NCBI GenBank assembly: GCA_947492105.1
Contig: CANLMN010000037.1
Span: forward strand, 1-36,519
DNA from: an uncultured Aquimarina sp.
GTDB taxonomy: Bacteria > Bacteroidota > Bacteroidia > Flavobacteriales > Flavobacteriaceae
Reading direction: 5' to 3'
DNA length: 36,519 nucleotides
Positions within the stretch are counted from its first letter, which is position 1. The number at the start of each line of letters is the position of its first letter. Below, in pieces: positions 11,260 through 18,155 of the stretch. Under the pieces are notes generated by a model. That model searched no databases, was not told where the DNA came from, and saw only the letters and a program-made list of their open reading frames with translations. The position numbers and the translations under genes are program-made.

Positions 11260-11817
11260 TTAAACTTTCTCTACCTGCATATAGCTCAACTCTAATGGTG
11301 TTTTACGACCAAAGATCTTAACCATTACCTCAAGTTTACGTTTTTCTTCATTTACTTTTTCTACAGTACCATTAAATCCATTAAATGGTCCATCAATAAC
11401 CTTGATCGTCTCTCCTACTGTAAAAGGTATTGCAACATTATCTGTTTTTACAGCTAATTCATCAACCTTTCCTAACATTCTATTAATCTCTGCTTTTCTC
11501 AAAGGTACTGGATCTCCACCTTTAACCTCTCCCAAAAAGCCTATCACCCCATTTATTGATTTGATGATATGAGGTATCTCTCCAGACAGATTAGCTTGAA
11601 TCATCACATATCCTGGAAAATAAACTCTTTCTTTATTTACCTTTTTTCCATTGCGAATCTGTACAACCTTCTCTGTTGGAACTAAAATTTGTTCAATAAA
11701 ATCTTCGAGTCCCATATGCGATATCTCACGCTCTATATACTCTTTAATTTTATTTTCTTGTCCACTAACAGCACGAACTACGTACCATTTTTTTGTACTA
11801 TTACTTGTTTCTGTCAT
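11260..11817 (-). CDS. nusG: Transcription termination/antitermination factor NusG
   Basis: NusG binds RNA polymerase and links it to Rho or the ribosome. I choose the ATG at 11815-11817 (MTETSNSTKKWYVVRAVSGQ), giving 185 residues. An upstream in-frame start at 11856 would add 13 unlike-family residues and overlap secE. The NGN domain occupies about residues 10-115, with WYVVRAVSGQE and VYFPGYVMIQ, and the C-terminal KOW domain about 130-185 (GETIKVIDGPFNGFNGTVE). It follows secE by 7 bases, the universal secE-nusG pairing. Confidence 0.97.
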   Translation of the reverse strand: MTETSNSTKKWYVVRAVSGQENKIKEYIEREISHMGLEDFIEQILVPTEKVVQIRNGKKVNKERVYFPGYVMIQANLSGEIPHIIKSINGVIGFLGEVKGGDPVPLRKAEINRMLGKVDELAVKTDNVAIPFTVGETIKVIDGPFNGFNGTVEKVNEEKRKLEVMVKIFGRKTPLELSYMQVEKV

Positions 11818-11824
11818 AGCAATA

Positions 11825-12022
11825 TTATGATTTAACCCATTTAAAATATTGCTCAATTACATTACTGAATGCCGTATCAACACCCCAGATCGCCAATGAG
11901 AAAATCACAGAAAACACCACTACTACTAATGTGTAGCGCTGTGCTTCAGCCCAAGGAGTCCAAGTAACATGATTTTTTAACTCGTTATATGATTCTGATA
12001 CGTAATTGATTAATCCAGCCAT
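11825..12022 (-). CDS. secE: Preprotein translocase subunit SecE
   Basis: This is the small essential clamp subunit of the SecYEG channel. At 65 residues it is the short single-span form usual outside the enterobacteria. The amphipathic N-terminal part includes the conserved ELKNHVTWTPWAEAQ (about 14-28), followed by one membrane helix (about 31-51). It lies just upstream of nusG. A 13-bp inverted repeat in its leader probably separates it from tRNA-Trp. Confidence 0.96.
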   Translation of the reverse strand: MAGLINYVSESYNELKNHVTWTPWAEAQRYTLVVVVFSVIFSLAIWGVDTAFSNVIEQYFKWVKS

Positions 12023-12038
12023 TGTTTTTAGTATTTAC

Positions 12039-12090
12039 AACTGTTCGAAGACTCTCCACATAATTCATTGTAGAAAATCTTCGAACAGTT
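12039..12090 (-). repeat. 13-bp inverted repeat between tRNA-Trp and secE
   Basis: A perfect 13-bp inverted repeat (12039-12051 with 12078-12090, 26-base loop) lies in the spacer between tRNA-Trp and secE, ending 16 bases before the secE start. No T-run follows on the minus strand, so termination is unlikely. It is most easily read as an RNA processing or stabilising hairpin that separates the tRNA from the secE mRNA. Confidence 0.7.
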
Positions 12091-12132
12091 TAATTATAAA
12101 AAGCTTTATTACTAAAACTTACTATATTCTTG

Positions 12133-12205
12133 CACGGGTTGAGGGACTCGAACTCTCGACACCTGGTTTTGGAGACCAGTGCTCTACCAACTGAGCTAAA
12201 CCCGT
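12133..12205 (-). tRNA. tRNA-Trp (anticodon CCA)
   Basis: A complete 73-base cloverleaf can be folded on the minus strand: acceptor arms ACGGGTT/AACCCGT, D arm GCTC...GAGC, anticodon stem CTGGT/ACCAG with loop CTCCAAA (anticodon CCA), and T loop TTCGAGT. The T stem has one A-C mismatch. The 3' CCA is not encoded. It lies between tuf and secE. Confidence 0.95.
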
Positions 12206-12212
12206 AGCTATA

Positions 12213-12259
12213 AAATCAAGGCATCTCTTATTCTGTCGAACAACAGATACCTGTGATTT
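12213..12259 (-). repeat. Imperfect long inverted repeat between tuf and tRNA-Trp
   Basis: Segments 12213-12218/12254-12259, 12219-12221/12250-12252 and 12223-12226/12245-12248 pair to give an interrupted stem that starts 24 bases after the tuf stop and ends just before the tRNA. With the 13-bp repeat on the other side, the tRNA is bracketed by two hairpins, as expected for excision from a long transcript. No T-run is present. Confidence 0.45.
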
Positions 12260-12283
12260 ATTTTATATTACTTCTTTTAGAAA

Positions 12284-13471
12284 TTAATCTAAAATTTCAG
12301 TTACTTGTCCTGCACCTACAGTTCTACCACCTTCACGGATAGCGAAACGTAAACCTACATTCATTGCAATAGTCTGAATAAGATCAACTGTAATAGTTAA
12401 GTTATCTCCAGGCATTACCATTTCTACTCCGTCAGGCAATGCAATAGTACCAGTTACATCGGTAGTACGTACATAGAACTGTGGACGATAATTGTTATGG
12501 AATGGAGTATGACGTCCACCTTCTTCTTTTTTCAAGATATAAACCTCTGCTTTGAATTTTTTGTGTGGAGTTACAGATCCTGGCTTAGTAATTACCATAC
12601 CACGAGAAATCTGCGTTTTTTCAATACCTCTCAAAAGTATTCCTGCATTATCTCCAGCCTCACCTCTATCAAGGATTTGACGGAACATTTCAATACCAGT
12701 AATAGTAGAAGTTAATTTCTCAGCTCCCATACCGATAATCTCAACAGGATCTCCTGTATTAGCAATACCAGTTTCGATACGACCAGTCGCTACAGTACCA
12801 CGACCAGTAATAGAGAATACATCTTCTATTGGCATCAAGAAATCTTTGTCAATCTCACGTAATGGCTCTTCGATCCAAGCATCAACTTGTGCCATAAGCT
12901 CTAATACTGTATCAACCCACTTTTGCTCACCATTCAAAGCTCCAAGAGCTGAACCAGCGATCACAGGACCATTATCACCGTCATATTCGTAGAAAGAAAG
13001 CAAATCTCTGATTTCCATTTCTACCAATTCTAACAACTCTTCATCATCCACCATATCCACTTTGTTCATGAATACAACAATTCTTGGAATACCTACTTGA
13101 CGTCCCAACAAGATGTGCTCACGAGTTTGAGGCATAGGACCGTCAGTCGCAGCCACCACAAGAATAGCACCATCCATCTGAGCAGCACCAGTAACCATAT
13201 TCTTTACATAATCGGCGTGACCTGGACAATCTACGTGTGCATAGTGACGATTCTGAGTCTGATATTCTACGTGAGATGTATTAATAGTAATACCTCTTTC
13301 TTTTTCTTCAGGAGCGTTATCGATTTGATCGAAATCTCTTGCTTCAGAAAGACCTGCATCAGCTAATACTTTTGTAATTGCTGCGGTTAAAGTTGTTTTA
13401 CCGTGATCAACGTGCCCAATAGTACCAATATTTAAGTGGGGTTTGGAACGATCAAAAGTTTCCTTTGCCAT
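12284..13471 (-). CDS. tuf: Elongation factor Tu
   Basis: This GTPase delivers aminoacyl-tRNA to the ribosome. The 395 residues match the family length. GTP-binding motifs are intact: P-loop GHVDHGKT (19-26), DCPGHADY (81-88) and NKVD (136-139). The effector-region [12 protein letters not shown] is present near 59-70. Domains 2 and 3 follow, ending [11 protein letters not shown]. Four tRNA genes lie directly upstream and tRNA-Trp downstream, all on the same strand. No Shine-Dalgarno precedes the ATG, in line with the other genes of the cluster. Confidence 0.99.
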   Translation of the reverse strand: MAKETFDRSKPHLNIGTIGHVDHGKTTLTAAITKVLADAGLSEARDFDQIDNAPEEKERGITINTSHVEYQTQNRHYAHVDCPGHADYVKNMVTGAAQMDGAILVVAATDGPMPQTREHILLGRQVGIPRIVVFMNKVDMVDDEELLELVEMEIRDLLSFYEYDGDNGPVIAGSALGALNGEQKWVDTVLELMAQVDAWIEEPLREIDKDFLMPIEDVFSITGRGTVATGRIETGIANTGDPVEIIGMGAEKLTSTITGIEMFRQILDRGEAGDNAGILLRGIEKTQISRGMVITKPGSVTPHKKFKAEVYILKKEEGGRHTPFHNNYRPQFYVRTTDVTGTIALPDGVEMVMPGDNLTITVDLIQTIAMNVGLRFAIREGGRTVGAGQVTEILD

Positions 13472-13525
13472 AATTAATTTATTTAATCTTAGTTATATAT
13501 TAGTGTAAATTACATCCAAAACATG

Positions 13526-13597
13526 AGCCAACGACGAGATTTGAACTCGTGACCTCTTCCTTACCAAGGAAACGCTCTACCCCTGAGCTACGTCGGC
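13526..13597 (-). tRNA. tRNA-Thr (anticodon GGT)
   Basis: The minus strand folds as acceptor GCCGACG/CGTTGGC, D arm GCTC...GAGC, anticodon loop TTGGTAA (anticodon GGT) and T loop TTCAAAT. The 3' CCA is not encoded. It is the tRNA nearest to tuf, 54 bases upstream, equivalent in position to E. coli thrT. Confidence 0.95.
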
Positions 13598-13613
13598 TTT
13601 GGAGCATTTTTTG

Positions 13614-13686
13614 AGCGGGAGACCAGGTTCGAACTGGCGACATTCAGCTTGGAAGGCTGACGCTCTACCAACTGAGCTACTCCCGC
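13614..13686 (-). tRNA. tRNA-Gly (anticodon TCC)
   Basis: The minus strand folds with acceptor GCGGGAG/CTCCCGC, D arm GCTC...GAGC, anticodon stem TCAGC/GCTGA around loop CTTCCAA (anticodon TCC), and T loop TTCGAAC. It is 16 bases from tRNA-Thr(GGT) and equivalent in position to E. coli glyT. No CCA is encoded. Confidence 0.95.
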
Positions 13687-13870
13687 TTTTATAATTGCAA
13701 ATTTCTATCATTCATTTTTGCAACCAAAGGTCTTTTCAAATCTTCAAAAAACAAAAATTTCAAACCCCAAAAAGCACTTCAAACTCTTAACGAATTTGGT
13801 TTTTGAAATTTGAACTTCTTTACTTTTACCGAGCATACATCTTACAAAGATCTAGCCATGCTTTGTTTTG

Positions 13871-13952
13871 TGGGGAGAGCAGGATTCGAACCTGCGAAGT
13901 TAAAAACAACAGAGTTACAGTCTGTCCTCGTTGGCCGCTTGAGTATCTCCCC
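13871..13952 (-). tRNA. tRNA-Tyr (anticodon GTA)
   Basis: This 82-base class II tRNA has a long variable arm, as expected for Tyr. The minus strand shows acceptor GGGGAGA/TCTCCCC, anticodon stem ACAGA/TCTGT around loop CTGTAAC (anticodon GTA), and T loop TTCGAAT. It is separated from tRNA-Gly by an unusually long spacer of 184 bases. Confidence 0.95.
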
Positions 13953-14046
13953 AATTTTATTCAAAAACTTTGTTACAAACTTCTGAATTGTTTAATATTT
14001 CAAAAAACAACACTGTTATCAGTGCGTTATTTTAGGCTGAAAAAAG

Positions 14047-14120
14047 AGCCGATGGAGGGACTCGAACCCACGACCTGCTGATTACAAATCAGCTGCTCTA
14101 GCCAGCTGAGCTACATCGGC
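14047..14120 (-). tRNA. tRNA-Thr (anticodon TGT)
   Basis: The minus strand folds with acceptor GCCGATG/CATCGGC, D arm GCTC...GAGC, anticodon stem GCTGA/TCAGC around loop TTTGTAA (anticodon TGT), and T loop TTCGAGT. It is the first gene of the tRNA-tuf transcript and lies about 50 bases downstream of the proposed promoter. No CCA is encoded. Confidence 0.95.
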
Positions 14121-14152
14121 TTTTTTACTTGTCTTTTTCAGCGTAAATAAGC

Positions 14153-14180
14153 CCGCTATTTCTAGCGGACTGCAAAGGTA
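14153..14180 (-). promoter_or_regulatory. Promoter -7 box and 5' hairpin of the tRNA-tuf transcript
   Basis: On the minus strand TACCTTTG (14173-14180) matches the Bacteroidota -7 consensus TAnnTTTG exactly. No TTG lies at the usual 17-23 base distance, only a T-run, so the -33 box is poor. Immediately after the predicted start of transcription comes a six-pair GC-containing hairpin (14163-14168 with 14153-14158), 32 bases before the first tRNA. The hairpin may protect or process the 5' end. Confidence 0.55.
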
Positions 14181-14224
14181 GAGCTTTTATTTAGTTTAAA
14201 AAAACTTTTTTGCAAAAAATTTCA

Positions 14225-14527
14225 CTAAACATGCGAATTTAATTTCTCCTTACGCTTACGCAACTGCCTCTCAAGAGAACTAACACACTCATCCACACCT
14301 TCTTCAAAGGATTTATTGGTTTTTTTGATAATAAACTCATCTCCCGGAACACTTAACAAAACTTCTGTTATTTTATTCTCTTTTGCACTTGTATTACTCA
14401 CTTTCAAAAAAACATCGGCATAAATTATCTTATCGAAATGGTTCTCTAACTTATCCAACTTTTCTTGAACAAAATTCACCAACTTCTGATCTACATTAAA
14501 ATTCACTGATTGCAGATTTACTTTCAT
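14225..14527 (-). CDS. hpf: Ribosome hibernation-promoting factor, short form (HPF/RaiA family)
   Basis: Members of this family bind the 30S decoding region and inactivate ribosomes in stationary phase. The protein is 100 residues, the length of the short form, with no C-terminal dimerisation domain. It has the family beta-alpha-beta-beta-beta-alpha pattern: MKVNLQSVNFNVDQKLVNFV, then the DKLENHFDKIIYADVFLKV stretch and a basic C-terminal helix (ERQLRKRKEKL). It follows xerC by 75 bases, with a terminator-like hairpin between, and lies upstream of the tRNA-tuf operon. A partial AAAGGA sits only three bases before the ATG, too close for a normal Shine-Dalgarno. Confidence 0.92.
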   Translation of the reverse strand: MKVNLQSVNFNVDQKLVNFVQEKLDKLENHFDKIIYADVFLKVSNTSAKENKITEVLLSVPGDEFIIKKTNKSFEEGVDECVSSLERQLRKRKEKLNSHV

Positions 14528-14585
14528 AGTCCTTTACAATTAAACGGTTAAACATCATTTTGACTCTAAAGAGAAACATTGGGAC

Positions 14586-14621
14586 AAAAAAAACTCCTAG
14601 AATCATTTCTTATTCCTAGGA
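14586..14621 (-). terminator. Intrinsic terminator at the end of xerC
   Basis: On the minus strand a six-pair stem (14616-14621 with 14595-14600), extended by three A-T pairs after one bulge, is followed by G and eight T (14586-14593). It overlaps the xerC stop region and precedes hpf, so hpf may have its own promoter or depend on read-through. Confidence 0.65.
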
Positions 14622-15496
14622 TGTGCATTATCATACACCTTATGAAGCTGTTTGATATTGTGATGCGTATACACCTCTGTAGACGCAAGACTGGAATGCC
14701 CAAGTAATTCTTTTACAGCATTTAGATTAGCACCTTCGTTAAGCAAATGCGTTGCAAAAGAATGACGCAATATATGCGGACTCTTTTTCTCCTTAGAAGA
14801 CACCCTACTAAAATAGCCATTAATCACACGATAAACAAGCGTTTCATATATTTTACATCCTTTTTCTGTAAGCAACAAAGGAAGTCCCAAACCCTGAGAC
14901 ACTAAACCCTCACGAACTACAAGATATTGCCGTAACGTCTCCAAAACAGATGGCAATAATGGCACATAACGCTCTTTATTTCGCTTGCCCAATACCTTCA
15001 ATTGTTTATTAGAAAAATCAATATCCGCAACCTCCAAACTAACCAACTCTGCCCTACGCATACCAGTTGCATAAAACAACTCTACAATCAACTTATCCCG
15101 CAAATCACGAAACCCCTCTCCATCCTCCAAACCATGAACCACATCAAGCACCTCTTGTTCCGAAAATGGTATTTGAATTTTCTTTGCTGTTTTTAGCGCC
15201 CGATGCTTTGCCAATGGATTCACTGAAAGTTGCTCGGTTTTTAACAAGAATTTGTAATACGCCTTTAATGAAGCTATTTTTCGATTAATACTTCGATTAC
15301 TCAGGCCGCTATCCGACAAATCAATAATCCAGCGCCTAATCTGCACATAATCTGCTGTAGCAATTGCAACTACCCCAAAATGTTCTTCAAAAAAAACCGC
15401 AAAAGAACTTATGTCAGCCAAATAAGCCTGAACTGTATGCTTTGCATATTTTCTTTCTAAAGACAGGTAATCCGTGAACGCTTGAAATATTTCCAT
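14603..15496 (-). CDS. xerC: Tyrosine recombinase of the XerC/XerD family
   Basis: This protein probably resolves chromosome dimers at dif. From the ATG at 15494-15496 (MEIFQAFTDYLSLERKYAKH) it has 297 residues; an upstream in-frame ATG would place the first codons inside a terminator hairpin. The N-terminal SAM-like core-binding domain covers about residues 1-95. All catalytic residues of tyrosine recombinases are visible: Arg in TGMRRAEL, Lys in LGKRNKER, His and Arg in HILRHSF, His in LLGHSSL, and the Tyr nucleophile in STEVYTHH. The location between rpsU and hpf is a usual chromosomal setting in Bacteroidota, not that of an integrase on a mobile element. XerC and XerD cannot be told apart here with certainty. 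Confidence 0.88.
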   Translation of the reverse strand: MEIFQAFTDYLSLERKYAKHTVQAYLADISSFAVFFEEHFGVVAIATADYVQIRRWIIDLSDSGLSNRSINRKIASLKAYYKFLLKTEQLSVNPLAKHRALKTAKKIQIPFSEQEVLDVVHGLEDGEGFRDLRDKLIVELFYATGMRRAELVSLEVADIDFSNKQLKVLGKRNKERYVPLLPSVLETLRQYLVVREGLVSQGLGLPLLLTEKGCKIYETLVYRVINGYFSRVSSKEKKSPHILRHSFATHLLNEGANLNAVKELLGHSSLASTEVYTHHNIKQLHKVYDNAHPRNKK

Positions 15497-15547
15497 AAAA
15501 AAAACCATTAATGTCATAAAAGTACTAAACTTTTGACACTAATGGTT
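15497..15547 (-). terminator. rpsU-xerC terminator abutting the xerC start codon
   Basis: A long imperfect hairpin (15503-15510, 15512-15515 and 15518-15523 pairing with 15529-15547, one A-C mismatch and a two-base bulge) is followed on the minus strand by an unbroken run of eight T (15497-15504). The T-run touches the ATG at 15494-15496. It should end most rpsU transcripts and make xerC expression depend on read-through. Confidence 0.75.
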
Positions 15548-15752
15548 ATATTTTATACGTATGAGAACGGAGTGTTTAGAATACTTTCAAAACATTTCGT
15601 TCCGAATACGACAAATTTGATTCTTAAAATTAAGAGTGATTCTCAATAGCTGATAACAAAAACCTATCAGACACTAAAAACTGTATCTCTCTTTACAAAG
15701 AAAACAATAACTAAAACTACATGTTACCATACGGAAACATATACAGCTTTAC

Positions 15753-15947
15753 TTATATATCCTCTGCATCTCTTAATCTTTGAATATATTGTGCTTTTTG
15801 TATTTGTGCTCTACGCACTACAGAAGGCTTGGAAAATGCCTGACGTTTTCTCAACTGACGCATTGTTCCAGTTTTATCAAATTTTCGTTTGTAACGCTTC
15901 AGCGCTCTCTCCATATTCTCTCCGTCCTTGATTGGTATAATTAACAT
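15753..15947 (-). CDS. rpsU: Ribosomal protein bS21
   Basis: This is a very basic 64-residue protein of the small subunit platform, beginning MLIIPIKDGENMERALKRYK, with the conserved KRKFDKTGTMRQLRKRQAF segment. In Flavobacterium johnsoniae, bS21 with bS6 and bS18 is known to hide the anti-Shine-Dalgarno end of 16S rRNA, and rpsU is reported to be controlled through its own strong Shine-Dalgarno. Here the gene has a perfect Shine-Dalgarno and a consensus promoter, while neighbours lack one. It is followed by a 206-base untranslated stretch and a terminator at the xerC start. Confidence 0.97.
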   Translation of the reverse strand: MLIIPIKDGENMERALKRYKRKFDKTGTMRQLRKRQAFSKPSVVRRAQIQKAQYIQRLRDAEDI

Positions 15948-15954
15948 AGATGTT

Positions 15955-15962
15955 CCTCCTTT
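15955..15962 (-). promoter_or_regulatory. Perfect Shine-Dalgarno of rpsU
   Basis: AAAGGAGG on the minus strand, seven bases before the ATG, is a full-strength Shine-Dalgarno at ideal spacing. None of the other start codons I inspected in the window has one. In Bacteroidota, where the anti-Shine-Dalgarno is normally hidden, this fits an rpsU sensor that is translated when ribosomes lack bS21. Confidence 0.85.
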
Positions 15963-16044
15963 CTTTTAAAATTCTTACTTACTTAAATCAAACGCCACTT
16001 TGGTTCGTTACGCCAAGCTTATACATTTCATTTAAATCAGGCTG

Positions 16045-16074
16045 CAAATATACAGATAATAAAACTACCTGCAA
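16045..16074 (-). promoter_or_regulatory. Promoter of rpsU
   Basis: On the minus strand TTG (16072-16074), a 19-base spacer and TATATTTG (16045-16052) match the flavobacterial -33/-7 pattern at both elements. It begins just past the stop codon of the upstream acyl-CoA dehydrogenase gene. Transcription would start near 16040, giving an rpsU leader of about 90 bases. Confidence 0.75.
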
Positions 16075-16078
16075 TCAA

Positions 16079-17218
16079 TTATTTCAAAATATTTCGCGCA
16101 ATAACTAACTTCTGAATTTCTGTTGTTCCCTCACCTATGGTACAAAGTTTTGCATCTCTGTAAAATTTCTCTACAGGAAAATCTTTGAGATATCCATAAC
16201 CTCCATGAATCTGTATAGCCTCCGTTGCTACTCGCACGCACATCTCACTTGCATACATTTTACTCATGGCGCCTAATTTTGTCATACCGCGACCTTCATT
16301 TTTCAAAAACGCCGCCTTGTGAAGCAACACCTCGGATGCTTCTATCTCTGTAGCCATATCTGCTAACTTGAATGATATCCCTTGAAATTGACTTATAGGC
16401 TTACCAAACTGCTCACGTTCCTTAGAATACTTAAGCGCAGCCTCAAAAGCTCCTTTTGCCACTCCTACAGATAATGCACCTATAGAAATTCGACCTCCAT
16501 CCAACACCTTCATGGACTGAACAAAACCTTCTCCTACTTCTCCTAATATATTGGCTGCAGGAACACGACAATCTTCAAAAATTAACTCTGCAGTTTCGCT
16601 TGCGCGCATACCTAATTTATCCTCTTTTTTACCTGCCGTAAAGCCTGGGGTTCCTTTTTCTATAACAAAAGCAGTCATTCCGTGAGAATCTCCTTTCTCA
16701 CCTGTACGTACAATCACCACAGCAATATCTCCCGATTTGCCATGAGTTATAAAATTTTTTGCACCATTAAGCACATAATAATCTCCATCCTTGACCGCAG
16801 TAGTATTCATTCCACCCGCATCACTTCCGGTATTATGCTCTGTAAGTCCCCATGCACCTATCAACTCCCCTGTTGCCAACCTTGGAATCCATTGCTGTTT
16901 TTGTTCTTCTGTTCCAAAAGTCAGAATATGATTCGTACATAAAGAATTATGTGCTGCCACAGAAAGCCCTATAGACGGATCTACTTTTGATATCTCTTCA
17001 ATAATTGCTATGTACTCGTGGTAACCTAATCCGGATCCTCCCAGAGATTCTGGAACTAAAATCCCCATAAACCCTAACTCTCCGGCTTTTTTCAATACTT
17101 CTATTGGAAAAGTCTGCGCCTCATCCCATTCCATCACATGAGGCCTTATATATTTTTCGGCAAAATCTTTGGCAGATTGTGCTACCATCTTTTGCACTTC
17201 AGAATAATCAAAATCCAT
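16079..17218 (-). CDS. Acyl-CoA dehydrogenase (short-chain type)
   Basis: This FAD enzyme introduces the alpha-beta double bond in acyl-CoA during fatty acid or branched amino acid breakdown. The 379 residues have the usual length. The all-helical N-terminal domain is followed by the flavin/substrate motif [16 protein letters not shown] (about 123-138). The C-terminal domain holds a [17 protein letters not shown] stretch and IGEGTTEIQ, where E363 is the expected catalytic base, as in short-chain and butyryl-CoA dehydrogenases. The exact acyl substrate cannot be read from sequence. It lies 34 bases after the helix-hairpin-helix gene on the same strand and just upstream of the rpsU promoter. 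Confidence 0.93.
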   Translation of the reverse strand: MDFDYSEVQKMVAQSAKDFAEKYIRPHVMEWDEAQTFPIEVLKKAGELGFMGILVPESLGGSGLGYHEYIAIIEEISKVDPSIGLSVAAHNSLCTNHILTFGTEEQKQQWIPRLATGELIGAWGLTEHNTGSDAGGMNTTAVKDGDYYVLNGAKNFITHGKSGDIAVVIVRTGEKGDSHGMTAFVIEKGTPGFTAGKKEDKLGMRASETAELIFEDCRVPAANILGEVGEGFVQSMKVLDGGRISIGALSVGVAKGAFEAALKYSKEREQFGKPISQFQGISFKLADMATEIEASEVLLHKAAFLKNEGRGMTKLGAMSKMYASEMCVRVATEAIQIHGGYGYLKDFPVEKFYRDAKLCTIGEGTTEIQKLVIARNILK

Positions 17219-17252
17219 AACTATTTCTTAATATTTTTTTGAACAATTCTTG

Positions 17253-18119
17253 TTATATTTTTACATACAATGCTATCCTAGCTACTTTACCTATTGGAAA
17301 GTCTTCAATTTGATCCAATTCATCAAAGGATTTAATCTTACCGTTTTCTTTAATAAAATCTCGTAGTGCTAATGCCATCTCAAAATCAAAATAAGGCACC
17401 GTCATTAGTTCTTGTACCGAAGCGGTATTAATATCTAAAAGTTTACCGATACCCTTCTCCTTTACTGTATACAAAGATAACACCTTCTTCCTTTGTTTTG
17501 GGTATAAACCATAAACATCTTCTAACTGTATATCATCTACAAAACCCCCTAAACTATTCCGATAATCGACCACTCTCTGGGCTATAAAATCAGGTAATCC
17601 TACAACTTCTTGAAGTACAGAAGCCGTAACAAGATTGAGATCTGATTTTTGAGCCCACGACTTGCTTCCACTAGGAGTGTCGCTTTTATTACTTTTAGCT
17701 GTTTTTATTTGAGGAAATTTGAAGAGTGGTGCCAGCTCTTTTAATAAAGAATCCGAAACACCGCTAACCTCTTGGAACTCTTGAGAAGAATTTATCCATT
17801 TACCACCTGTTCTGAAAGAATGTATTTTATCTAAAGCCTTGGGAGAAATCCCCAAAACATATCCTTTGTAGTCGGAAATAAAGTTCGGATTAAATTGCTT
17901 TTGCTTGTATTGCTCATTTCGTGCTACTTGTTCTTTTTTCAAGATGCTCAGTGCATCTTCATACACTTCTAAAACTACTAAATCATCCGAAATAGCATCC
18001 CCCTTTGGTTCTAAAAGAAAGATCGCAGTACATAAAACACTAATACCAATAAACAAACTGAAAACGCCGTTTCGAAAACGTCGGTGAATATTAAAATACG
18101 TTAGAAATCCATTACTCAT
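17253..18119 (-). CDS. Membrane-anchored helix-hairpin-helix (ComEA-like) protein
   Basis: This 288-residue protein has a basic N-terminus (HRRFRNG) and one membrane segment (about 18-36). Several repeated helix-hairpin-helix units of the ComEA type follow, with signatures such as DLNLVTASVLQEVVGLPDFI and LLDINTASVQELMTVPYFDF. The units suggest DNA binding outside the cytoplasmic membrane, as in competence DNA uptake, but no other competence gene is near, so the role is inference. It sits between the symporter gene (36 bases) and the acyl-CoA dehydrogenase gene (34 bases) and is probably co-transcribed with them. The start is the ATG at 18117-18119. Confidence 0.8.
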   Translation of the reverse strand: MSNGFLTYFNIHRRFRNGVFSLFIGISVLCTAIFLLEPKGDAISDDLVVLEVYEDALSILKKEQVARNEQYKQKQFNPNFISDYKGYVLGISPKALDKIHSFRTGGKWINSSQEFQEVSGVSDSLLKELAPLFKFPQIKTAKSNKSDTPSGSKSWAQKSDLNLVTASVLQEVVGLPDFIAQRVVDYRNSLGGFVDDIQLEDVYGLYPKQRKKVLSLYTVKEKGIGKLLDINTASVQELMTVPYFDFEMALALRDFIKENGKIKSFDELDQIEDFPIGKVARIALYVKI

Positions 18120-18155
18120 TTTTTAAACACACAACGCGCCAACCACTACCAGCTG

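Noticed and set aside
11818-11856. Longer NusG start adding 13 residues
   Set aside because: It would overlap the end of secE and adds residues not typical of NusG; the ATG at 11815-11817 gives the expected N-terminus.
12006-12194. Plus-strand open frame of 62 codons
   Set aside because: It runs across the antisense strand of the secE leader and tRNA-Trp; its C-terminal peptide (VEGLELSTPGFGDQ) is just a translated tRNA.
13755-13811. 10-bp inverted repeat in the spacer between tRNA-Gly and tRNA-Tyr
   Set aside because: The arms are AT-rich (AAATTTCAAA) with a 37-base loop, which is likely to occur by chance in this composition.
13803-14081. Plus-strand open frame of 92 codons
   Set aside because: It spans tRNA-Tyr and part of tRNA-Thr in antisense, and its sequence contains typical translated-tRNA peptides.
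14206-14219. Palindrome TTTTTTGCAAAAAA after hpf
   Set aside because: It consists almost only of A and T runs and cannot make a stable hairpin; it is not a convincing terminator or operator.
15497-15517. Longer XerC start (MTLMVFF...)
   Set aside because: Its codons lie inside the terminator hairpin and T-run; the ATG at 15494-15496 starts the conserved domain.
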